This document shows positions 1 through 5,971 of a stretch of 6,238 nt of DNA, in pieces. The position numbers and the translations under genes are program-made. The stretch comes from Methanoregula sp. UBA471. GTDB taxonomy: Archaea > Halobacteriota > Methanomicrobia > Methanomicrobiales > Methanospirillaceae. Positions within the stretch are counted from its first letter, which is position 1, and every line of letters begins with the position of its first letter. The stretch covers positions 1 to 6,238 of the forward strand of contig DADT01000028.1 in the NCBI GenBank assembly GCA_002495065.1, read 5' to 3'. Under the pieces are notes generated by a model that saw nothing but the letters and a program-made list of their open reading frames with translations, was not told where the DNA came from and ran no database searches.

Positions 1-1490
1 CCGATCTGGGTGGCCAGGCGGATGCGCTGGGCCTCCCCGCCGGAGAGCGTGCCGGCATTCCGGGAGAGCGTCAGGTAACCAAGGCCGACTTTTTCCAGGA
101 ACTCAAGGCGGGAGCGGATCTCCTTGATGATCTGGTGTGCGATCTCTGCCTCCTTATCGGTAAGACCGAGCTGGGCAAAGAACGCGACAGAATCGCTGAC
201 CGAGAGATCCGTCACGTCAATGATGGATTTTCCGCTGATCCTCACGGCCAGCACCTTGTCCTTGAGCCGCCGCCCCCTGCAGGCCGGGCAGTCAAAGACC
301 CGCATGTAGCCTTCCAGTTCCCGTTTGCGGTAGTCGGACTGGGTCTGGGCATACAGGCGGGCTGTCTGGGGGAGCAGCCCTTCCCATTCACCGGTATGTG
401 ACCAGTGTGCATCCCCGTTCTTCATGCTCATCGAGAACTTCATCCGCTGGGAAGAACCGTACATGAGAGCGTTGTACTGGTCCTCCGACAGGTCTTTGAT
501 CGGCGTGAGCACATCAAACCCGAAATGCTTTGCGACCGTCGCCAGGTACTGCCCCCGGAAACCGTCCATCGGGTTGCGGTACGGGGCGACCGCACCGTCT
601 GCAATGCAGCGGTTCCTGTCCGGGATGATCAGGTCCGGGTCAAACTCCATCTTCACACCGAGGCCGTGACACTCTTCACAGGCGCCAAACGGGCTGTTAA
701 AGGAGAACATTCTCGGCTGGAGTTCTTCAAAGGCAATCCCGCAGACCGGGCAGGCCATGAGCGACGAGTAGGTCGATTCTTTTCCCGCTTCGTCAACGAC
801 AAGGATAAGCCCCTCGGATTTCTTCAGGGCATTTTCCACCGCCTCGGTAAGCCGCGAGCGGTCCGAGGAGTCCAGGCGATCAATGACAATCTCGATGTCC
901 TGTTTTTTATACCGGTCGAGGTTGATCTCTTCATCGGTCCGTGTGATTTTTTTATTCACCCGGACCCGTGCATAGCCCTCTTTATCCAGGTCACGGAGGA
1001 GCTGCTGGTACGTGCCCTTCTTCTGGCGGACAACGGGAGAGAGGACGGTGACCATGCCAGGGTGTTCAGCCCGGATCTGGTCGGCTATCCGGTCCGGAGT
1101 CTGGGAAGCGATCGGGATATTGTGCTCCGGGCAATAGGGTATCCCGATGCGAGCAAAGAGGAGACGGAGATAATCGTAGATTTCCGTCGTGGTCCCGACC
1201 GTGCTGCGGGGATTTTTTGAAGTGGTCTTCTGTTCGATGGAGATGGCCGGGGAGAGCCCTTCGATGCTGTCAACCTCCGGCTTGTGCATGAGGCCGAGGA
1301 ACTGGCGGGCATAGGTGGAGAGCGACTCGACATAACGCCTCTGGCCTTCCGCATAGAGGGTATCGAATGCCAGTGTCGATTTTCCGGAGCCGGAGACCCC
1401 GGTGATCACCACGAGCTTGTCACGGGGGATCTCGACACTGATATTTTTTAAATTATGCTGGCGTGCGCCTTTGATGATGATATTTTTCAT
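1..1490 (-). CDS. uvrA: UvrABC excinuclease subunit A, N-terminal half (partial, C-terminus outside window)
   Basis: This gene encodes the damage-recognition ATPase of nucleotide excision repair, which as a dimer finds lesions and loads UvrB. The minus-strand frame is open from ATG 1490-1488 to the window edge, giving 496 complete codons of a protein that is usually about 940 residues. The N-terminus (MKNIIIKGARQHNLKNI) is canonical for UvrA and fixes the start. Walker A is GVSGSGKST at residues 31-39. A zinc module has cysteines 247, 250, 271 and 274 (CX2C-X20-CX2C), and CPACRGRRL starts at residue 401. The ABC signature LSGGEAQRIRLA starts at residue 482, so the first nucleotide-binding domain is nearly complete, while the second domain and its zinc finger lie outside. 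No frameshift is seen. Archaeal UvrABC is generally regarded as acquired from bacteria. No strong ribosome-binding site precedes the ATG, which fits a short-leader mRNA. No uvrB or uvrC is visible here. Confidence 0.98.
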   Translation of the reverse strand, partial: MKNIIIKGARQHNLKNISVEIPRDKLVVITGVSGSGKSTLAFDTLYAEGQRRYVESLSTYARQFLGLMHKPEVDSIEGLSPAISIEQKTTSKNPRSTVGTTTEIYDYLRLLFARIGIPYCPEHNIPIASQTPDRIADQIRAEHPGMVTVLSPVVRQKKGTYQQLLRDLDKEGYARVRVNKKITRTDEEINLDRYKKQDIEIVIDRLDSSDRSRLTEAVENALKKSEGLILVVDEAGKESTYSSLMACPVCGIAFEELQPRMFSFNSPFGACEECHGLGVKMEFDPDLIIPDRNRCIADGAVAPYRNPMDGFRGQYLATVAKHFGFDVLTPIKDLSEDQYNALMYGSSQRMKFSMSMKNGDAHWSHTGEWEGLLPQTARLYAQTQSDYRKRELEGYMRVFDCPACRGRRLKDKVLAVRISGKSIIDVTDLSVSDSVAFFAQLGLTDKEAEIAHQIIKEIRSRLEFLEKVGLGYLTLSRNAGTLSGGEAQRIRLATQI

Positions 1491-1503
1491 GCTGGTGTGT
1501 GCT

Positions 1504-1540
1504 ATAATTCGGCGCCGGCATTTAAAGAGATATATTTCGC
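1504..1540 (-). promoter_or_regulatory. Probable uvrA promoter (BRE/TATA) with a palindrome near the start site
   Basis: Reading on the minus strand, GCGAAATATATC (1540-1529) resembles an archaeal BRE plus TATA box. Its centre is about 43 bases before the uvrA ATG, placing transcription start near 1507 and leaving a leader of under 20 bases. The 8-base perfect palindrome CGGCGCCG (1510-1517) lies between TATA box and start codon. It could be an operator, but this is inference only. Confidence 0.45.
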
Positions 1541-1642
1541 GGCATGAAAGTGCCGGGCTGGAGAACAGGGGAATGCAAAAAAAACAACGGGAAAAGCCGG
1601 CAGGTGGTATTCTGAGATTATTCCTCTTGCAAACAACTGCGG

Positions 1643-1802
1643 TCACCGTACGTGAAGGAGAGCTTCCAGGCGGAGGTCTATGTCATGGCTTTCCCTGCGC
1701 CAGTCGATGAATTGTTTGACCCGGGGATACATACCGTCAATATCGTCTTTGTCGCAGGAATCCCACGGTTTTGTGGTCGTAATTTTAGTTTTTGCCGTTC
1801 AT
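1643..1802 (-). pseudogene. Small minus-strand gene of about 52 codons interrupted by a one-base frameshift
   Basis: I do not recognise the family. On the minus strand an ATG at 1802-1800 starts MNGKN and then meets a stop. If one A of the five-A run just after it is removed, the frame runs MNGKTKITTTKPWDSCDKDD and on through GMYPRVKQFIDWRRESHDID to LRLEALLHVR and a TGA at 1645-1643, 52 residues in all. The composition (Trp, Asp, Arg and Lys rich, no low complexity) looks like a real soluble protein. A GAGGT lies 12 bases before the ATG, a rather long spacing. As read, the undisturbed frame offers only the internal ATG at 1732, which would give 29 residues. It is either a recently broken small gene, a sequencing indel in a homopolymer, or a chance frame. 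It is followed by the uvrA promoter on the same strand. Confidence 0.4.
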
Positions 1803-1958
1803 CGATTTAAATTAACCTCATTAACAAAGTCCAATCATGATTATGGTAACTCAGCAACACTGCCCTGGATCCCCCAAATAACGTCACCGGCTATAGTGAA
1901 CTTTCACAGAGTCCAATCCACATATCAGGGTAATGCTTTACTCTCACATCTCGTTATG

Positions 1959-1998
1959 CTAAATACTCGTTCAGCACATAACTCCGGAATAACGGTGA
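1959..1998 (+). promoter_or_regulatory. Promoter and ribosome-binding site of the tautomerase gene
   Basis: The TATA-like CTAAATAC (1959-1966) would place transcription start near 1988. GGTGA at 1994-1998 matches the archaeal anti-Shine-Dalgarno and sits 8 bases before the ATG at 2007. The stretch 1803-1958 upstream shows no convincing gene. Confidence 0.4.
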
Positions 1999-2006
1999 AC
2001 TGAACC

Positions 2007-2189
2007 ATGCCCGTAGTAGTCATCAAAATGCGAAAAGGATTTTCCCTTGAACAGAAACGCACAGTGGTCAGAGAATTTACCAGTACGCTGGTGAAAACAC
2101 TCGGTGTTGACCCCGATATAGTCACGATCATGATAGACGAGCATGAACTTGAGAACATAGGAAAAGCAGGAAAACTCCGCTGCGACTGA
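2007..2189 (+). CDS. 4-oxalocrotonate tautomerase family protein, 60 aa
   Basis: This is a small protein of the tautomerase superfamily, whose members form hexamers or dimers and use the N-terminal proline, exposed after Met removal, as a catalytic base for keto-enol chemistry. The sequence begins MPVVVIKMRKGFSLEQKRTV, with Pro2 followed by a beta strand and then the helix carrying EQK, as in 4-OT (about 62 residues). Aligned without gaps to 4-OT, the two substrate-binding arginines are absent: Arg11 is Phe and Arg39 is Thr (processed numbering). The true substrate is therefore unlikely to be 2-hydroxymuconate and is unknown. The start is supported by GGTGA 8 bases upstream and by the need for Pro2. 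The gene stands alone, with a T-tract just after the stop. The family call is firm; the enzyme activity is not. Confidence 0.88.
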   Translation: MPVVVIKMRKGFSLEQKRTVVREFTSTLVKTLGVDPDIVTIMIDEHELENIGKAGKLRCD

Positions 2190-2202
2190 ATTTACTAACG
2201 CC

Positions 2203-2208
2203 TTTTTT
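2203..2208 (+). terminator. T-tract terminator after the tautomerase gene
   Basis: Six consecutive T residues lie 14 bases after the stop codon. Oligo-T tracts are the usual archaeal intrinsic termination signal and need no hairpin. Confidence 0.5.
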
Positions 2209-2404
2209 GGATTTGAGGAAATCCCGGATCTGATATGAGTAACGGATAGTCAGATTAAATATTGAATTCCACGGGTATCTTATTTGTGCATGCCAAGGTA
2301 GGGGTAAAGCCCCGGAAACTTATACATTGATGATTTTCTATGAAATTGAATTAAAAAGATGTGAGTAATGGAATGTTTATTTCTTTTTAATTATTTGTGA
2401 TGAA
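2209..2404. other. AT-rich gene-free stretch ahead of the GC-rich island
   Basis: No credible reading frame is seen on either strand. It contains a small possible hairpin, GGGG-TAAAG-CCCC at 2301-2313, and a T-rich TATA-like segment, TTTATTTCTTTTTAATTATT (about 2375-2395), that could serve as a promoter for the island that follows. Confidence 0.4.
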
Positions 2405-2509
2405 CCCCGCTGCCCCCGACGGGGCGCCCCCGCAGCGGATCAGTGTCTATAAGCATATTTGTAAACACCGCACTGCCCCGCCGTGCCTCGGAGAGGCCCT
2501 GAGGCGGGG
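2405..2509 (+). ncRNA. Candidate structured RNA: three consecutive hairpins in a GC-rich island
   Basis: This is about 105 bases of high GC set in AT-rich noncoding DNA. Three inverted repeats follow one another with almost no gap. Hairpin 1 pairs CCGCTGC (2407-2413) with GCAGCGG (2432-2438), with an inner CCCC-GAC-GGGG (2414-2424). Hairpin 2 pairs CAGTG (2441-2445) with CACTG (2471-2475) around an AT-rich loop. Hairpin 3 pairs CCCCGCC (2476-2482) with GGCGGGG (2503-2509), enclosing GCCTC-GGA-GAGGC (2485-2497). GC-rich islands in AT-rich intergenic DNA are a known mark of archaeal structured RNAs. A T-rich TATA-like region upstream and a pyrimidine tract downstream suggest plus-strand transcription. 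It does not look like tRNA, 5S rRNA, SRP RNA or RNase P RNA. A palindromic repeat element is the main alternative. Confidence 0.4.
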
Positions 2510-2587
2510 AGCCCTCATAAAATTAGAGGAGTTAATGATTTTCATGGGGGTGTGAACTCACGCTTATGCCCGTTTCTCCAGAACTGC

Positions 2588-2611
2588 TTTCTTCTCTCTT
2601 TTTTCTTTCTC
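2588..2611 (+). terminator. Pyrimidine tract, possible terminator of the RNA candidate
   Basis: This is an almost unbroken run of T and C that includes TTTTTT near its middle, lying about 80 bases after the last hairpin of the island and before the promoter of the next gene. Archaeal RNA polymerase can stop at such U-rich tracts. Confidence 0.3.
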
Positions 2612-2647
2612 TGCGGGAAAGCCTCAGGGTATCCGTAAGACAGCGAA

Positions 2648-2684
2648 ATCTTTAACAGGGTTTCCTGCTCATTGTGCACCGGAG
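2648..2684 (+). promoter_or_regulatory. Promoter and ribosome-binding site of the exported-protein gene
   Basis: A TATA-like TCTTTAACA (2649-2657) would start transcription near 2678. GGAG at 2681-2684 lies 9 bases before the ATG at 2694 and supports that start. Confidence 0.4.
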
Positions 2685-2693
2685 AAAGAGAAC

Positions 2694-3197
2694 ATGCACG
2701 GGAGTACGAGCACTCATCGTCATAACGTATCGCTGAACCATATCCTGACTTTTCTGATGATCGCTGTATGTGCAGGGGTTATTGTCCTTCCCGCAGCAGC
2801 ACATGCACCATCGGATATGTTTCTTTCCTATAACGAACTTTCAAAAGAACTGAATGTGACCATTACCCACCAGGTCCCCAATCCACAGGCTCACTACATA
2901 CAGGAAGTCCATGTTACGATCAACGGCAGGACGGTACACGATGTGCATTACACAGGCCAGCCGACGCCGGATACATTCACGTTTACCTACCCTGTCGTGC
3001 CTGTGCCAGGGGATACTATTGAAGTCACCGCAACCTGCAGCATTGCAGGCTCAGTCAGCCGGACGATGTATATGCCGGGACCAACTGCGACAAACCCCGG
3101 GCAAACGGGTACACCACCGCCCACACAAAGGGCAGGTCCCGGAATGGTTCCTGTGCTGGGGGCTCTTTTGATTTTCCTGGGACTGTGGCGGAGATAA
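2694..3197 (+). CDS. Exported Ig-like-fold protein with C-terminal membrane/sorting tail, function unknown
   Basis: This 167-residue protein has clear export features. A polar N-terminus is followed by a hydrophobic stretch (about 16-36) and a probable signal-peptidase site after AHA at residue 38. The mature domain (about 39-128) carries strand-rich motifs: LSYNELSKELNVTITHQV, then HYIQEVHVTINGR, then FTFTYPVVPVPGDTIEVTAT. This pattern is familiar from small archaeal surface proteins with a desulfoferrodoxin- or SoxZ-like beta sandwich, although no metal-ligand set is evident. A Pro/Thr/Gly linker (about 130-147) leads to GPGMVPVLGALLIFLGLWRR, a hydrophobic helix ending in basic residues. 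That tail fits a membrane anchor, or a variant of the archaeosortase-processed PGF-CTERM signal with PGM in place of PGF. The start is supported by GGAG 9 bases upstream. Its role is unknown; it probably sits on the outer face of the membrane. Confidence 0.85.
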   Translation: MHGSTSTHRHNVSLNHILTFLMIAVCAGVIVLPAAAHAPSDMFLSYNELSKELNVTITHQVPNPQAHYIQEVHVTINGRTVHDVHYTGQPTPDTFTFTYPVVPVPGDTIEVTATCSIAGSVSRTMYMPGPTATNPGQTGTPPPTQRAGPGMVPVLGALLIFLGLWRR

Positions 3198-3251
3198 CCA
3201 TTTTTCTGGTGAAAACGTGAATCGGACATGAACTGTAGAGGGATATTTGAA

Positions 3252-3260
3252 TTAATATAT
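3252..3260 (+). promoter_or_regulatory. TATA box of the HTH-PAS regulator gene
   Basis: TTAATATAT is a good archaeal TATA box. It lies inside the longest open frame but 32 bases before the ATG at 3288, so transcription would begin near 3282 and the mRNA would be almost leaderless. This favours 3288 over the ATG at 3228, whose nearest GGTGA (3208-3212) is 15 bases away. Confidence 0.5.
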
Positions 3261-3287
3261 CCCCGCGACCCAATAGAATTCTCAAGA

Positions 3288-5705
3288 ATGGTTCTGAAAC
3301 GAGAGATTGCTGATCAGATAAAAGACCTGTTGCAGAAAAATCCACAAGGCCTGAGTATAGCAGAAATTGTGGAGTCCATAAAAATCAACCGCAATACAGC
3401 CGGGCGATATCTCGAAAATCTGCTTATTTCGGGACACGTAGAGTTGCGCCGATTCGGGATGGCAAAAATCTACAGGATATCACAAAGAGTCCCGCTTTCT
3501 GCCGTGCTTTCCATATCTGCAGAATCAGTTGTACAGCTCGACAGCTTTCTGCGAATCATCTTTGTCAATGAATCATTTTGTACGTTTGCAGGGACCGATT
3601 GTAAAAACCTGGTAGGAAAAAATATTGAATACACGCCTGTTGCACTGGTCTTTGATGAATTATTCGTGGGATTCATCGAAAGGATCAAAGAGGGCGTTGC
3701 CGGTAGTGAATGGTCCGGAGAAATTGAACTCAGACCGAAAGGTATTATCGTCTTTTGCCGGATTGCACCTACCGTTTTTGATGATGGACGCAGGGGCGTA
3801 TCCATCATTCTTGAGGATATCACCTTACGAAAACAGGGAGAGCGGGCGCTGCTGGAGAGTGAAGCAACGGCTCGTGCACTCATGAATTCCCCGACAGATA
3901 CGGTCTTTTTAATGGATACCCGCGGTATAATCCTGGATTTGAACGAAACCGCCGCTGTCAAGTTTAAAAAATATGGAGATCATCTGATCGGTACACTGGC
4001 AGACACCCTCCTCCCCAAAGAAGTTGCACAATCCCGACGAAAACTGACAGGGCGGGTAATTGAAAAGAAACAGATAGTGAGGTATGAGGATGAACGTGAT
4101 GGCAGATGGTATGACACGGTTGCCTATCCCATCATTGTCAATGGAGAGGTAACACGCATCGCGATGATCGCCCGTGACATTACCGATCGAAAGAAGGCGG
4201 AAGATGCTCTCCGTGAAAGCGAGGAACGGTACCGCCAGCTTGTCGAAATATCCCCGGATGCTGTCATCATTCACCAGGATGGAAAAATCACGTACCTGAA
4301 TCCTGCCGCCATGAAAATGCTTGGTGCGAAGGATGCCAGTGAACTCCACGGCAAAAAAATCCTTGATTTGATCCATCCGGATTACCGCGATGCAGTCCGG
4401 AAAAATATCGAAAAAGATCTTGACGAGGAAACAACTCTCCCGCTTGAACTGCGCATGATCCGAGTTGACGGAGCAACAGTTATTGTGGAGGGTCGGGGAG
4501 TAAAAACAACCATTAATGGCAGACCTGCAATACAGGTAGCTCTCCGGGACATCACTGAGCAAAAACGTTCGGTCCATGCATTACGCGAGAGTGAAGAGAA
4601 ATACCGGACTCTCATCAATCGAGCGAATGATCTTATATGCGTCATACAGGATGGCGTCATTAAAATGTGCAATCCCCGGCTACCGGAACTCTGGGGAGGT
4701 CCTGGCGATGAGATCATGGGAAGACCGTTCACGGATTTCGTTTATCCTGATGCTCTTCCCAGACTTATCGACATTTATAAACGACGGATATCCGGTGAGT
4801 CCGCTCCATCCCTGTACGAAACAACACTCATGCATAAAGATGGCAGCAGGTCTTTTGTCGAAGTGAATGCTGGTGTCATTGTGTATGAAGGAAGACCTGC
4901 AGATCTTGTTATCGTTCGTGACATCAATGACAGAAAAAAGGCAGAGTATAGATTGCGTGAGAGTGAGGCGACTGCACGTGCGCTTATCAATACACCGACG
5001 GATTCTGTCATATTAACAAATTCGCAGGGGGTTATTCTGGCAATGAATGCAACTGCTGCTTCACGATTCGGAAAAACGGCCGGCGAGCTGGTCGGTGTAT
5101 TAGCTGATGATCTCCTGCCAGAAGAGTTAGCACAATCAAGACGCCTCCTGATGTCCAGAATAATAGAAACGAAATCAATGGTGCGATTTGAAGATAAACG
5201 CGATGGCAGATGGTATGACACGGTTGCATATCCCGTCATGGGCGAGACCGGAGAAGTGACCAGGATCGCGATTATTTCCCGTGACATCACCGATCGAAAG
5301 AATACTGAAGAGGCGCTTATCCAGAGCGAACAACGATACCGCCAGCTTGTAGACATATCTCCTGATGCTGTTTTAATCCAGATGGAAGGAAAAATCGTAT
5401 TTGCGAATCCTGCGGCTCTCAACCTGCTTGGCACCACACATCCAGGTGAAATACTTGGGAAAAATGTTCTTGATTTTATTCAGCCGGAATTCCATGACAC
5501 GGTCATGGAAAATAGGGAGAAAGACCTCGGAGGAGAAATAACACTACCGGTAGAATTAGCTATCCTTCGAACAGATGGAACATCTGTCATTGTTGAAGGC
5601 AGGGGTGTAAGAACAGCTATTGACGGTAAGCCTGCCATACAGATTGCCCTGCGGGAACGGCATTGTGCGAGAGCAGGGAGAAACGCTGTTCAACGTAATG
5701 AATAA
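3288..5705 (+). CDS. HTH-domain multi-PAS sensory regulator, truncated at the C-terminus
   Basis: This is a cytoplasmic sensor with an N-terminal winged HTH and six PAS domains. Residue numbers count from the alternative upstream ATG (3228, 825 aa); the preferred start is Met21 (3288), giving 805 residues. MVLKREIADQIKDLLQKNPQ opens the HTH (21-85), with a recognition-helix region NRNTAGRYLENLLISG. PAS1 spans 91-205, PAS2 210-325, PAS3 326-449, PAS4 450-573, PAS5 574-693 and PAS6 694-808, each linked by the usual DIT-x-RK and SE-x-YR/SE-x-TA junctions. There are no transmembrane segments and no histidine-kinase or HATPase domain, so it may control transcription directly or may have lost an output domain. 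PAS2-PAS3 and PAS5-PAS6 are copies of one two-domain unit. After IQIALR the expected DIT linker is missing and an unrelated 16-residue tail ends the frame, suggesting a frameshift or deletion. PAS ligands cannot be read from the sequence. The HTH-PAS1 part resembles a Methanomicrobiales regulator family. Confidence 0.9.
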   Translation: MVLKREIADQIKDLLQKNPQGLSIAEIVESIKINRNTAGRYLENLLISGHVELRRFGMAKIYRISQRVPLSAVLSISAESVVQLDSFLRIIFVNESFCTFAGTDCKNLVGKNIEYTPVALVFDELFVGFIERIKEGVAGSEWSGEIELRPKGIIVFCRIAPTVFDDGRRGVSIILEDITLRKQGERALLESEATARALMNSPTDTVFLMDTRGIILDLNETAAVKFKKYGDHLIGTLADTLLPKEVAQSRRKLTGRVIEKKQIVRYEDERDGRWYDTVAYPIIVNGEVTRIAMIARDITDRKKAEDALRESEERYRQLVEISPDAVIIHQDGKITYLNPAAMKMLGAKDASELHGKKILDLIHPDYRDAVRKNIEKDLDEETTLPLELRMIRVDGATVIVEGRGVKTTINGRPAIQVALRDITEQKRSVHALRESEEKYRTLINRANDLICVIQDGVIKMCNPRLPELWGGPGDEIMGRPFTDFVYPDALPRLIDIYKRRISGESAPSLYETTLMHKDGSRSFVEVNAGVIVYEGRPADLVIVRDINDRKKAEYRLRESEATARALINTPTDSVILTNSQGVILAMNATAASRFGKTAGELVGVLADDLLPEELAQSRRLLMSRIIETKSMVRFEDKRDGRWYDTVAYPVMGETGEVTRIAIISRDITDRKNTEEALIQSEQRYRQLVDISPDAVLIQMEGKIVFANPAALNLLGTTHPGEILGKNVLDFIQPEFHDTVMENREKDLGGEITLPVELAILRTDGTSVIVEGRGVRTAIDGKPAIQIALRERHCARAGRNAVQRNE
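3846..4549 (+). repeat. Two-PAS module, copy 1 (PAS2-PAS3)
   Basis: This is the first copy of a coding direct repeat that matches 4950-5656 at an offset of 1104 bases, becoming 1107 after a one-codon difference (VNGEVTRIA against GETGEVTRIA). Positions 4098-4123 are identical over 26 bases to 5202-5227. Most other differences are scattered and many are synonymous, so the duplication is not recent but is still clear at DNA level. Confidence 0.8.
4950..5656 (+). repeat. Two-PAS module, copy 2 (PAS5-PAS6)
   Basis: This is the second copy of the unit at 3846-4549, with PAS4 lying between the copies as a different PAS type. Homology to copy 1 stops at CTGCGGGA (5649-5656), exactly where copy 1 continues into the DIT linker. 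The end of the repeat therefore coincides with the breakdown of the reading frame. Confidence 0.8.
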
Positions 5706-5971
5706 TTTCGCACATGAATTTCAGCAATAAGAATCCGATTATAGAATTGACACAGGAAAGAAGACGTTTTTCGATACATTCACTTGGAGGTCCAGGTGAG
5801 TGCCGGTTACCGAACGCATCAGTGAAGGGTCGGGCGCGAACGAGTCCCCGAGCGTTATGTATGAGTACAATCACCAGCAATGGATTTTGAAAAAAGCCGG
5901 GACATAGTATTATCGGTGAAAATATGCCGGCACTGTGGGCAGAAAAAAAAGAGTGTGAAAAGTCCCGATAA
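5656..5971 (+). pseudogene. Probable decayed 3' continuation of the PAS gene; otherwise gene-free
   Basis: No intact gene is seen between the PAS gene stop (5705) and the cupin gene. In the +1 frame relative to the PAS gene, 5665-5730 reads VREQGETLFNVMNNFAHEFQ and then a stop. This resembles the start of a further PAS domain of the type that begins ...GE-LFN-M--GFA-HE, usual in methanogen sensor proteins. Shortly after, the same frame gives ESDYRIDTGKKTFFDTF before another stop. Farther right the reading is broken in every frame. I infer remnants of at least one more PAS or output domain, but the match is short and from memory. The minus-strand frame at 5617-6015 covers the same DNA without any recognisable protein character. 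Confidence 0.35.
5942..5949 (-). terminator. T-tract terminator of the cupin gene
   Basis: On the minus strand this is a run of eight T residues, 22 bases after the cupin stop codon, a strong archaeal-type termination signal. Confidence 0.55.

Noticed and set aside
405..1220. Long plus-strand frame of 271 codons opposite uvrA
   Set aside because: It lies antisense to the clearly conserved uvrA coding frame; the peptide has no recognisable domains and reflects the codon bias of the real gene.
1680..2003. Plus-strand frame of 107 codons between uvrA and the tautomerase gene
   Set aside because: Composition is unlike a folded protein, there is no ribosome-binding site, and it runs over the tautomerase promoter and the more plausible minus-strand small gene.
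2301..2313. Small hairpin GGGG-TAAAG-CCCC as a riboswitch or separate RNA
   Set aside because: A single four-pair stem without any conserved core is not enough evidence, and it is far from any downstream start codon.
3909..4577. Minus-strand frame of 222 codons within the PAS gene
   Set aside because: It is a shadow of the PAS coding frame, whose protein is unambiguous; no domain is seen in the antisense product.
5665..5880. Possible group II intron insertion (GTGCG at 5665 resembling an intron 5' end) explaining the broken PAS frame
   Set aside because: No domain V/VI hairpin, no reverse transcriptase and no 3' exon resuming the PAS frame are found, so the GTGCG is most likely chance.
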